A DNA stretch of 64,000 bases. Source: Larus michahellis. Taxonomy: Eukaryota > Chordata > Aves > Charadriiformes > Laridae. Below the pieces are notes generated by a model. The model had not been told where the DNA came from. It ran no database searches and saw only the letters and a list, made by a program, of their open reading frames with translations. Within the stretch, counting starts at the first letter, position 1, and the number at the start of each line of letters is the position of its first letter. Below are positions 10,441 to 22,600 of this stretch, piece by piece. The stretch lies in the NCBI RefSeq assembly GCF_964199755.1, contig NC_133896.1, positions 88,210,215 through 88,274,214 of the forward strand, in the 5' to 3' direction. Position numbers and translations under genes: made by a program.

Positions 10441-12230
10441 GTCGTGTAGCTACTGAGAAAAGATCACCCCCAGGAGATCTTGCCAGGCGTAACCTCAGCC
10501 CTTGGGCAACCATTGCAGGGAAGGGCAGCCTCCAAGTTGTATTCCTGAGGTGAGGCACCCCCGCTGGCTCCCCTCACAGCCCACCCAGGTGAGGAACAGG
10601 ACAAGGCCCACAGACACCTGCTGCAGGAAGGAGATGGGCTTTCACAGCCGCAAACAATCTCCCAGTCTAACAGGGCATCGTGCACCCACACCTGGGCCAC
10701 CAAGGCCACTGCCACCACCACGGCCTCAGCCAGGGAATCAGGCAGGCCCTGTGGGAAACATCTCATGACCCATCCAAACCCTTATGCAACCACCTACCAG
10801 CAAATCCTGGTCCATAGCACAGGGAGCGACGGCAAACGAACAGCAGCTGCCACTGCAGCTCACAGGGCAGTGAAACACTGGGGAGAGCCTTTTCCAGTCG
10901 CCAAATGGAAATAAACTGCAATAAATTACTTCTTCATCAGCAGAACTAACAAACCTGCTCTCCTGTACATTGCTGTCTTTCCAAAGACTAGTTATACCAG
11001 TGCAGCCACTGGTTTAAGGCCAGATTCATGTTGCTTCGGCTGCCAAGGGAGAGGCAACAGTTTCTGCCTGCCTTCCCTGCAGGAGGGCACTTACCTCCTG
11101 TGCCCAGCTGCTGGCATGGCTGATAATTAAGTGGAGTCGTAATTATCTTTGAGGTCACCACACTTCACTCAAATTTGGCTGGAGGTACCCAGTGGGTTCA
11201 AGAGCTGTTGGAGGAGCTGGTGTGATGGTATGCGCCCTATTTCCCTAGGTGATCAAGCTGAAAAATAACAGTAAGCTTAAGCTCCTGGCCCAGAGACTGG
11301 CAGAGACCCCTCGCCCCAGTGGGGCTCAGCTGTTTTGTGGTGTGTTTTCAGCTACGGTGGCCATTGGCCCCCGGCTGTAGGCAGGGGTGGGCATGGTGGC
11401 CCTGAGCTGCCCCCCTCCCCAGCAGCCAGGCAGCCCCTCTGGGGCACTGCCAGGGCCCGGTCACAGAGCTGGGCCCTGGGAGATTTGCCTGTTCGGACCT
11501 CGCCTGCCCTGTCTGGTGGCTACCAGCCACAGCTGGTACCTGCCTGTTGGGGCCTGGGTTGGCCTGTCTGGTTCTCCTGCCTGCGCTCAGGGAAACTCAA
11601 CCCTTCTCCTGTCAGGATGGGCTCAGCCGCCTCAGCAAGCTAGAGAACGGTAAGTACGTGGGACTGGTTTTTTGGTTGGTTATTTTTTTTTCCCCTCAAT
11701 GGGGAAAACTGCATTTTATGAGATTAGTTTCCGTTTCTCACTGTTTCTGTACTCATCTGCTGGAGAACCAGCACCCACACCCCAGCCTGCTGCCAGGGTG
11801 GTGGCAGTCCTGAGGAGCCATCTATCCCCCACAGCACCGCCATCTTGCCTCAGCCGTCCCTTCATGCCTGGGAACCAGGGTCCCTGCCAGCCTCCCCTGC
11901 GGTCCCCGAGCTCTGCCTCACCCCCACTTCTCCAAGAGATATCTGTATTTGCAGTTCTATTTTATCCTAAATACCAGAAAAAGAGTACTTCCGCGCCCTG
12001 CTCTCCCCCACAAGTGGAAGCTGGTTATGCAGCAGCCAAGCACAAAGGCCCACAGTGGAGCCACCTCGCCTTCAGCCCCTGGGCTGCCAGATTTGTCGGG
12101 CCCAGCGCTATAGGTGACAGCCACGCTGCCCCTGCCACCAGCAGCAGTTGCTGTCCCTCTGGTGCCTCCAGCTGGCTCTCCTTTCCCTGTTTTGGAGAGG
12201 GGGCACTTGAAAGGTGAGAGCAGTTGGATG
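10441..12230. other. GC-rich block of unknown nature, with an exon-like segment
   Basis: This block is distinctly richer in G and C than its surroundings and retains scattered CpGs (for example around 10,840-10,860, 11,340-11,380, 11,455-11,500 and 11,640-11,660). Several overlapping open frames on both strands follow from the lack of AT-rich stops and show no recognisable domain. Inside it, 11,352-11,649 is flanked by TGTGTTTTCAG on the left and GAGAACG|GTAAGTACG on the right, good acceptor and donor sites for a plus-strand exon. All else is undetermined: it could be an lncRNA, a regulatory island or an unrecognised repeat. Confidence 0.4.
11352..11649 (+). other. Candidate non-coding exon (298 bp) with good splice sites
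   Basis: The left boundary is TGTTTTGTGGTGTGTTTTCAG and the right boundary is GAACG|GTAAGTA, nearly the full donor consensus. The frames checked are not open through the whole segment: one has a TAG near 11,378 and another has a TAG at 11,641. If it is transcribed, a long non-coding RNA exon is more likely than a coding one. There is no supporting neighbouring exon that I could pair with it. Confidence 0.25.
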
Positions 12231-14045
12231 GCAGAGTGGGAGATTGCTAGGTCTTACTGGGGGCTTGCTTAGCCTGCCCCACATAGAAATGTATTTAAAT
12301 ATGTTTTAGCTTCTTATGGTTTGCTTTTAAGAGGAGGATAAGGTGAGGTTATTTCTACTCTGCACATATGCTATGCCTTTTCTCCTCTCTTTCTCTCTCA
12401 TGTGAAATTTCAAGCTGCTGGCAGAAAACACTGGAGTGCTACCAGCACTCAAGGGGAAAAAACAGGGACAAAACAAACTATTTTCCTCAGCCTTGATCTT
12501 GGAAAGTGCATTTAAGCCTAATTTCTGGAGTATTTTTTAGCCTATTGCAAAACCTCAGCCAGAATGGTCAGATATTGGGAAGATCATAAAATTCCTAAAG
12601 ACTGGGTCCTTTAATGGAAAGTGGTGGGAAAAGTTAGCGTATATGTTATTATCAATGCTATTATAAAAAAGATAGGCCACAGAATAGAGACAGGGTAGAA
12701 ATTCCAGATTACTTCTGAAGAAACTTCTGCCAGAAAGAAACAGTGAGATACTGTACTGGATTCGTATTTGCAGATGATAAGTAATAATACATAGCACGTA
12801 CTGGAAATACGTGTGTTTCTGCTGTACGTGAGCAAGCTTGCTGTAGGTAATGCACAAAGCCGATGCAGGGTATAGCTTACCAAATCAAACTAGAACACTA
12901 CCAGTAAAAAATTTTAAACGTCTCCCAGAGTTTTTTCTTGTTAACTAAATGCATTTTAAAATTTTACTGGGTTGTCTGTTTTCCAACAGCTCAAAAGTGG
13001 TTTTAGAATTCTCCCAGAACCCATTGCTTCTCTAGGAGCAAATCCAGGACTTGTGGGATGAGTGCCCAGGGGGCATTGTAACTGAAACAATATACACTGG
13101 TTCAGCTACAGATGATTCAGTTCTGAGTGTAGATAAGTCTTTGGAAATAATGATGTAAATATTCCATTTCTTAGAAAATGGTGCATAACATTGGGAACAT
13201 GCCAGACGTATGCAATACCCCAGGTTTCAAACACAGCGGAAGAATGAAAAGAGGAGTATATGCTCTTGAAGTAATAAAATGTATGATATAAATGTTTACC
13301 TTCAAGCAAATATCTTTTTCATGCTAGGGTGAAGTATCTTGAATAATATAAGGGGAATCCTGGGTTCCATTTATGTTATTTAATTCCATACTAATAACCT
13401 GGTGTATAAAAGTATAGCCGTTTGCAAAAATCAGTCTTTTTCAGGTGTGGGATCTGGAGCTTTTCTCTATTGCATGGAATAGATTCTGTGGTACCAAACA
13501 AAGCAGCACTGGGACATCCTACAGTGTGTGCCGGGTTTGCTCTCTGCAGAACATATAGCCCAATGAACTCATGTTTTTACAAGGGAGGATCTCTTAAAAG
13601 TTGCACAATGCAAATAAGGGCAACAGTATATACACAAGTAGTTCAACTCTCGATGCCTTGTGTATCTTAGTAGTTCCTAGGAACCATAACTGTGTACTCA
13701 AGCAGAAATAATTCCCTTTAGAGAAGGACTCTGTGCAAAGTGATTTATGACTTCTAAGACATTTTAAGCATATCTTGGCATAATGCCCAGCAGTGGAGGC
13801 ATCTGTCAGATGGTCTTCAGAGAAAAGTAAAACCTATCATGCGTTGTGATAATAATTGTTTGGATGATGCACTTTGTACTATAGTTTATTTGTGTGGCAA
13901 CTCTACTGTATAGCTTATGTACTCTGTTCATATCGTATTTATTTTTAACTGTGTAATTGTGCATTTGTGGGTAGTTTATTTCTGTATTCCAAAACCAATA
14001 CACACTTTGTTCCTGGTGTATATATATGAGCATGTAAACAGTATA
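12231..14045. other. Intergenic, no gene recognised
   Basis: AT-rich DNA with chance open frames only. The sequence between 12,550 and 13,300 has open frames on the minus strand without domain features. Confidence 0.55.
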
Positions 14046-14316
14046 ATATCATAAAATTTAGGTTGGAAGGGACCTCTGGAGATCATCTAGACTGGACTGT
14101 TGCACAGGGTTATTCCATCTCAGGCACAAGACCTGGCATTTGCCTCTGCTGAACTTCATGAGATTCCTGTCAGCCGCTTCTTCCAGCCTGTCAAAGTCCC
14201 TCTGAATAATACTTCTCTCCCTCGGTATATTGATTGCTAATTCAAATTTGGCGTAATCCGTAAACTTCCTGAGAGTGTACTGCATCCTATCATCCAGATT
14301 ATTAATACATACTTAG
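14046..14316 (-). mobile_element. CR1 LINE fragment, internally deleted (RT core joined to 3' UTR)
   Basis: On the minus strand the sequence begins in the CR1 reverse-transcriptase region (LRKFTDYAKF, a decayed form of the FADDTKLG catalytic block; then IQRDFDRLEEAADRNLMKF and GKCQVLCLRWNNP). It then passes within a few bases into the CR1 3' UTR (GATGATCTCCAGAGGTCCC), ending near 14,046. Roughly 0.7 kb of ORF2 that should lie between is missing, judged from the copies at 42 kb and 5.5 kb. The catalytic aspartates are damaged and the element is dead. Confidence 0.9.
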
Positions 14317-17300
14317 AGTCTGATGGTCTCATGTAATTTATTGGCAGCTTGCTGTGATGAAGCTATTGAAATATACCCTGTATCAAGATTCTCAGTTATA
14401 AGAAGGGTAGGTGCTCTTCTCTCACTTTGTATAGTAGAAAAACCTTCCAATCATCAACAAAGATAAAATTCACCATGAATTATCGAAAACAGGAAAGAAA
14501 ATCCGGAGGTAAAAAAAACAGTGCAATCTTAAATTCATGGAAGCTAATGGAGATCTTGCCAGTTATTATACCTTTAAAAATCCCAGCTAGCTCTTATTAA
14601 AAACACTTATATGAAATTTAAATAATTAACTGGCTTCTAATGTGGCTTTTTATGCATGGCACAGATTCTTCTACACAGTTTAGTCCTGTTTAATTTAACC
14701 TTGAGTCGATATAGTCATATCTGCAGATTTCCTTATTAATTGAGAACCTTTTAGATTTCTCTGGAGAAATTCTTTACTCTCCAGGATCAGGTACTAATTA
14801 ACAATACACCAGTAGACTTTGCATATCATTTATTTCAAAATGGTCTAAGTAGTTAACACCTAAAAGCACTAGAGAAACAAGCTAACAAGACTCCAAGGCA
14901 ATATTTGGAACTATCATCAGAGTTTCTTGAAGCCTAAGAAATGCTACGGTGCCTTCACTCGTCTTTGCTGGGGTTAAAACCAGCCCATCTGCTTGAAATA
15001 AAGTATATTGCCCTCTGTTATTATGTAGGTAGTATAGAAACTTATACTAGCATGATGTTAGGGTACATCTGCAAGAAGAAGCGTAGTCAAGATTTTTACT
15101 TGCAAGCATACTCTGAGCTGGCCTGCCACCAGCCGTATCTGGTTCTAGGGCTGTGAATTAGCTGGAAAATAAGACATACTGTTTACAGGTTCAGAGCTAG
15201 GATGTAGTTGGGCCTTACAATTTAGATATAGAGACTATTGCTTGTGAACAAAGGCAGCCAGAAGAGAGAAGGCTGACTCCTAAGAGGCCTCTGCATTTGA
15301 TCTAAGCTGGAGTAGGAGCTGTGATGAAGACTATAAGATGTTGGTTTAGCTCAAACTAACTTGAGTGGGCAGGAATCAATGCTGGATATCAATGCAGTCA
15401 TAGCCACCAGCTACGACCTTACTAATAAGCAGAATCAAGTTACGGACCTGAGCTTTTCCCCATGGTTGTCCATGCTGTCCTACTGTTCGGCTAGTTGCTG
15501 GCAGAGTTTTGGCTTAAGACAACTAGCACTCTCAAGTCAATGTCCAGACAGAGTCTGGAGGACACTACTAGCCAGGTGTCATTCCCAACAGCAGCATGGA
15601 CAGGGCTTCTCTATTTTGAAAGGAAAGTTTTTAGCCACATGGAAGTGAGCTGTGCTGTGTTACTTCCTCCCCAAGGCCAAAAAAAGGGCTGTGATCCATT
15701 TCATTTACCAGTGTGGGTGTAGCCAGGGATCTGACTCTGCAAAATAAACATGCCATTTCAATATAATAGACATGTAAACAGTTATGCAAAGTGAAGTGTA
15801 ATAGAGTGGCAGAAATTTTGCAAGATTATTGTTTAGAGAAGGGTTTCAGTACTCTCTGTTTAGTGCAAGATGAAAGCAACTAAAGAGTATTGAGTGCAGC
15901 TGAGGGATTACATTGTCATTTAAAGACTGGCCAATCGGTGTGAGCCCTTATTATAGCTCTTTCATCCAAAGTAGAGAAATTAACCCTTGGAAAGACCTAA
16001 GAGGGTACCAAGTCCCCTTAATAGAGTCCTATGAAATGAGCATAATTTATTTGTTTTATTCATTAGCTCTGCATTGTGGTTTTTTTCATATATTATGTCA
16101 CTCCAGTCGAAACAATAATAAATATTGTTTTAATAGAGGAAGACTGAAAATGATAGGACCATGTGATATTAGTCATTTGAAGAATCTAAATCAAAGCCTT
16201 CCACAGGATTCAATTTACCATTGTTCATAAGGAGTTTTGGAAACAGAATTTGTGTTAGATATGTCACTATTTCTTACCCTGTTAAGAAATGTTTATTTTT
16301 ACTTTCAAATGTACCCTAAATCTGTACCTGTGCTTCTGAGTTTATCCTAGATATATTCACACAATCCATTTTTACATTATCCATTTAAAAGGAGTCCTTT
16401 CATCACTCTACTGGCAAGACACTTCAGGAGTCTGGTCTAAAGCCATACATCTTAAGAAAGACTCCTATAGACATTAGTGTGTTTGGAATTAGGCTATAGA
16501 TCTCACGCACTTGAAGTTGGAAACTGTTACTTGTGATATTTGCAAAAGGGACAGGTTTGTGAAGCTGATGCAGTACAACATGAAAAACAGCACATATCCT
16601 AGGCACATAGTAATACATGAGTAATGAGTGTTCAGATACCAATGAGCAAGAAAACATCTCTCTGATTTTAAGAATGAACTGGCCCTGTTACTATCAGTTC
16701 TGCTGTAGATTTTTAAAGTTCCTGACTGTGGACTAGCTGTTCCTGTAGTTCTCTGGTACTTCTCCTAGTTCTACGAAAGAATTGAATGCAATCAGGAAAG
16801 ATGTTTGAGCTATAGGCAGATAGATAACCCCAGTCCACCACAAAACCTTGTACCTTTCCTATCATCAGTTCTAATGTGAGGGATATTTTTTTAAGAGGTA
16901 AAAGCTTCTAAAGAAGTTAAATGAAACAACAATGTTCTTTCATTTGGCCTGATGCAGTACAATTAAAGTGATGTTGACTTCAGGACTTGATTGTGGAAGA
17001 GCCCTACCTGATAGCTTAGAGCAGTCATCATTTTATAGTTCTCATCAGTGTCAATTTTAAAAAAACATCCCTAGCTGCTATAACACAAGACACTGTAATT
17101 CTACCACAAAGTATATTTATATAGTAGAGAAATTATGCACAGATGTGATCTGATGCATGTCCATCACAGCTTGCAAAGAATAGCAGGGAAAAAAAAGTGT
17201 TAGCTATGCAATTGCAGGAGCACAACAAAACATTTATAGTATACTATGAAAACGTTAGCTTGGGATGTAATATAAATTGTAGTAAAGTGAAGCAGGAAAA

Positions 17301-18699
17301 GGCAGCTATAGGAAGGGATCCTTTGTGTAGGCATTGAGAGTGTCAAAGTACGAGGGGAAGCAGTGTCCCTTGCAAAACTTCCCCCCCCACACCCCGCCCC
17401 CCGCTCCAAGACACAAAGAGCAGCTGGCTGAGGGCTGGCACAAGGAGGGAAGCCAGCTAAAGATAGCTGTCACAAAAAGCATAATCCGAACAGTGACTCT
17501 GTTAGGATGGTGTGGATGCTGTCAGGCCTGGAAAGGGCTCCTACATGGTGATAACAGGCGTCCATCCGCTCTGGGTGTTTGCTTGCTGGCAAGGGTAAGC
17601 ACTGCGGCACTCCTAACTGCAGAAGCAGGCTTGACAAGTGTGGCAACATCAGAACAGGTTTGGTTTATTGTCCTGCTCCAAGCTACAATGATCAAACATA
17701 GCGCTGCCTGTGAGCTATGGACAGCCGCAGTTACAGTATCTGCATACCTTGTTGACCTTTTTGTGTTTCTTAACTATCCCTTTCTTCAGCTCAGCCCCCT
17801 CCTAAATAAATAACCTGACTTTTCCCTACTGGTCCTAGTTTTGCTACACACATGCCCAAATATGTAATTTCTGATATGATTGCCTAGGTTATCTTAGCCT
17901 TATGATGTTACTGAGATGGCCAAGTGAGTGCAGTTGTTCTTGCAAGGTTCTGCTCCCCTAAAGGTCCCCAGCACTGCCCTCCAATAGGCCATGAAGTTTG
18001 TCCATTTCTCATACAAGTCCCCCATTAACCACATGTGAAGTCCAGGCACTCCTCACAGCACTATCTGTAACTTTTGTCAGCTTCTCATGTCATTATCTGT
18101 CACATCCAATTTCTCATGTCATGTTCAGTAGTTTTTCACATCCTGAGTGAGCTTAGCCTTAGGCCAGGGACTAATCAGTGATCTAGTCATCTGCTTGCAT
18201 CTCCAACAGGCTGAGACATGCAGTTACTATTCCTCTGACAGTATCCATCTGGGGTTTGGGTTTTGTTTTTGTGAAAGACTACGGGGTGTTAACTTAGTTT
18301 AACTGTGCATTTTATTGATAAAAATAAAGAATAGACAGACTTACTCTTGCTCCCAGGATGCAAGGTGAGGTGACTGGTGACCAATGTATTAAAAAGGACT
18401 GGATTGAACATGAGAACAACTGGTGTTGCACCAGTAAATGATTAGCATTGCTTTTGGCATGATCCCATGCTCTTCCTACACAGTGATGATTTCAGCAGTA
18501 GATACCTCAGAGTAGTACACTGGAGGTGTCTGTAGACTGTTGTGGGCATGTTCTTGATTAAAGCTTGCCTGGGACTACTACTGGGAAACAGGTAGGACAC
18601 ATTGACATCTGAAATGATCTAAATGGTTTTCATTTAGAAAACGAAAAGACTGTGAGCTGTATGCAAGAAAACTGTCAAATTATAACTAATTCTTAAATC
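14317..18699. other. Intergenic, no gene recognised
   Basis: About 4.4 kb without recognised exon, RNA gene or dated repeat. A short C-rich tract lies at about 17,380-17,405 and a modestly GC-richer patch at 17,330-17,760. Open frames are chance-like. Confidence 0.5.
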
Positions 18700-19120
18700 C
18701 TTTGGAGCAGCAAGGTGTGATGGACACTGAAGAAAGGCTGAAGGATTTGGGTCTCTTCAGTCTGGAAAAAAGAACAGCGAGGGGGGATCTTATCAATGCT
18801 TATAAATACTTAAAGGGTGGGTGTCAGGAGGATGGGGCCAGGCTCTTTTCAGTGGTGCCTGGCGACAGGACAAGAGGTAAAGGGCACAAACTTGAACATA
18901 GGAAGTTCCACCTAAACATGAGGAGGAACTTCTCTACCCTGAGGGTGGCAGAGCACTGGAACAGGCTGCCCAGAGAGGTGGTGGAGTCTCCGTCTCTGGA
19001 GACATTCAAAACCTGCCTGGACGCATTCCTGTGCAACCTGCTCTAGGTGACCCTGCTCTGGCAGGGGGTCGGATTAGATGATCTCCAGAGGTCCCTTCCA
19101 ACCCCTACCATTCTGTGACG
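18700..19120 (+). mobile_element. CR1 LINE fragment, 3' end
   Basis: About 420 bp of sense CR1. The ORF2 C-terminus reads through [51 protein letters not shown] and LDAFLCNLL, with an intact frame and stop. The 3' UTR (GATGATCTCCAGAGGTCCC) and a terminal ATTCTGTGAC follow. It is 5'-truncated. Closest relative inside the window is the inverted copy at 1,824-2,115; the two differ at few positions, so they belong to the same, relatively late subfamily. Confidence 0.95.
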
Positions 19121-19597
19121 TGAACATGGAACTAACCTTTTCCACATAGAAGCGATCTGCTAGAAGTCATAGATGAGGAATAGACTTTCATTGCCTTGAC
19201 TTTCAGTGAAGATCAGAAACATGTTTGTAAGGTGGCAATACTTTCCCATGTTTCTAATTGGTAATGCTCCAATAAGTTCAAAACCACCTGCGAATCCAAA
19301 AATAAACAGGGCAAACATGAAACATTTGGTACAGCAATTGAATCTGCAAGAACAGCTACTGCTGCCTTGATGATTGGGTATAAACTGAGAAGAGGGAGTA
19401 CTTTGGGGAACATGACCAACAGAACAAATAACCATTCTTGTTGCTATAATTTTGTTCATAAGTGGACACAAAGGCAACATTGGAAATGAAACAAGATTAG
19501 AGCATTTTTTTTTTTCCACACAAATGTGTGACAGGCAGAAATCGAGTAAAAGATGAGTATAAATCTCTACTTCAGCTGGTCAGGAAATGTTTCTGCT

Positions 19598-19622
19598 CCC
19601 CCCCCCCAAAAAAAAAAAAAAA
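19598..19622. repeat. C10A15 homopolymer junction
   Basis: Ten C are followed directly by fifteen A and then CAACAACAACCC. No retroposon body was recognised to its left, so it is called only as a simple repeat. Confidence 0.8.
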
Positions 19623-22600
19623 CAACAACAACCCAAACTTGAACAAAGTGTTTTGATGTTCATTGACACTGTTTGGGTTCTTTTTTTCCCTTCTGAAAAC
19701 ACATTTCTGATGAAAACAATATCTTTCCTAGAATTCTGTGTATTGAAAAGTCTTTTTCCAATATTCACAAGCTTAAAACTAGGTTCAGGCTGAAACTCTT
19801 AATTAAACTGGAGTTTAAAAGTGATACAAAAATGCATAGAGTTAGTCCCATCATATTATCTTGTAATTACCTCGTATGCTATCAGTAATGCATGAATATT
19901 CACTGACACTTAAGCTGAGATTTCCTTTCCCTGAGCCAAATTTGAGATAAACCCTAGGGTTCTCCTGCGGCTGCCAAGAGCAGATCCACCATTTCGGAAA
20001 GACTGCAGAGTGATGTTCTTGTACGGGACTAGTCCTTGTGTGCTCTATCTGCGCTTTGGCCAGTTGTGCTGATGCCAGGGGGTAGGAGGAGTTGTGGGAG
20101 AAATTGTATACTGATAAACTGATTCCAACAGTGCATAATCTTTCAAACCGTAGGCAAATCTCAGTGGGGATGTTTCCTGAGAAAGGGCTGCAGTCCTGAA
20201 TACATTCTGCTGCTAAGTAAACGCAGAGAAAACAGGCTTCAGTGGATTTGGCTTGGATTACACTCTCAAGTGTGGAACAGAATCTATCCCAAATTTACTC
20301 ATGCCATTAAAGAAATGACAATCCATTGTATTTAAATAACTCCTTTCATCCAGAAATAATTTACAATGTTTTGAAGAAAACACATATCTTTCTCCAAAGT
20401 CATGATATAAGAGCTATGAAAAAAAAAATCGTCAATGGAGAGACTAACTGAATTCAGCTGGTGATTCATTTTACAGTTTACGAGTACTAGCTTGAGTCTA
20501 AATGAGGAAACAAAGCATTACCCTCAAAAATATCAGATGCCTAGAATATAATACCATCTCTGTCTCTCATATTAAAATCACAAATAAAACTAAGCAGGTA
20601 AATTAATTCAGGTGAATAGAAATAGCAGATCTACATGCTACACCCATATACTTCTGTACCTACTTTTAGTCTTCAACCTGTTGATGTAGAACTAGGGATT
20701 GTAAACAACTTTCCTTTTTGCCTTCTTTCATCATGGGAAAACTACTCCCAGTGCTTTTAAACCTTCAGATCTCTACTGGTGAATTCTGCTTGGACTGGGG
20801 AAAATGGTTATACAGCAGCACATGCTTTTCCCAATCTTACTCTTGCAAGCTAAGAAAGAATTTCCTGTATTCAGGCCAAATTAATATAGTTATTAGGAAA
20901 GTACAAGATTTTTTTTTTTTATTATTTCCTTTTAGTCACATATGATGGCATCTCAGTCCTTTTGTGTTCTTCAATGGGTATGCTGTTATTATGCAGTTTG
21001 AAAGATCAACACGCCTTATCACTGGATGTATCTGTAATTAATATTATTAATATTTTTAATACCTTCAGAAGAAACCATAAAAATGATTGTACAAGTTACT
21101 TTTTAAATATATGCTAGAATTTCTTCTCCAGCTTGCTAGTTAATTTGACATCAGTAGAAATACTTCAGATTAATAGAATTTGGTTGTATGTGAAGTCTGT
21201 AATGTATACAAATACGTCTTACAAATAATTATTTTAAATGGAAATAAATTATAGTTTCTAATACGGCTGTCTATACAACTGTAGACACACACAGAACTAG
21301 GTATCTAAGTATTGCTACAGAATATAAAACTAAGTATTGCCATTTCCTTGTCCTCTAGATTTCAATTACCCTGTTACAACATATTCTTTAACAAACTCCT
21401 GAACAGCAGCTTGGTGTATGTTATTGTATAAAATGCAAATGTTATTTTTTTACTGCTGAGATGACAAAAGGACACGTACAGACATTGTCTAAACTGAACA
21501 GCCCTTCCTATTGCAAGGCACAGTGGGGGAAGTAGCCCAGCTAGTCCATCAATTGAGAGGTAGTTTTGGGGCTGTTAAGTTGGCATCACAGGAGAGAGGG
21601 ACAGATTTGCATTTGGTAAATAGAAGAAAAGGAACTTAGAAAAAGAGGGAAAGAGAAAAGGCTGATGCATGTACTCTTTAAGAAAATACTTATCAAATGC
21701 AAGCCTTTAATAAAAACCTCAGTTTTTATAATAGATGCTAAAGACTTAATCGGAAATTAGTAAAATTTTGTTCAATAATTCACAGTAAACAATACTTAGA
21801 TAACAGATCCATGTTGTAGCAGAAGCCAGAATCCTTTTTCTTTTTAAAATGAAACAAATCCTGTCTGACAGAAAGCATTTGCTTTTAAGATGTCACATCT
21901 GATTTCAAGAATAGGACAATCCAAAATTCTCAAGTCAAAAATCTCACCGGGAAATGCATTTATGGAAAAGAAAACACAAGACAAGGCAAATAGAGGTAAA
22001 AGATTCTGCAGTTCCCTGGTTACTACTTTTTGACTGGGGGAAACTTGAGCTGCGTTTGTACAATTTGTAGGAAACAACTATAATATTTTCCTAGAAGTAC
22101 AACATTCTTGTTCTCTTTCCAAATACTGTGCGCTGTTTATATAAATAAGAGATTGGGAATCTTATCCTGGAAAGAACCAGGATTATTGCAAAATGACTAA
22201 TATAATGAGGTCCTTATCAACTAGATATCAGAGAACACCACATTACCCTCTGATCAGAGTTGTATTCTTTCAGTTTCCTTTACCTTATATGGAATATAGT
22301 TTGTTCATACATTTTAACTTCAAGACATGAGACCATGGCTTAAAATCACACTTATGATGTCAGACCAAAGGACATTTACAGTAATCGTGATCTCAGTGTG
22401 TTGATACTGCCATCTTTTTTTCTGTCATTAAATCTTAACTGTCTTAGTATAGAGGTGCTTGCTACAAACTTCCCTTTAGAACAAGGAATCAGAACAGAGG
22501 CAATTTAACCAGAGGCCTATCCATGAATTTATATAATATATGAAGGGGGGAAAATTCTACCTAGGATTCAGAATACACCAAACTATTATTTTTTAATCCA

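Noticed and set aside
10464..12217. Long frames on both strands in the GC-rich block
   Set aside because: GC content removes stops on all frames. The frames conflict with each other, and several begin at non-ATG codons.
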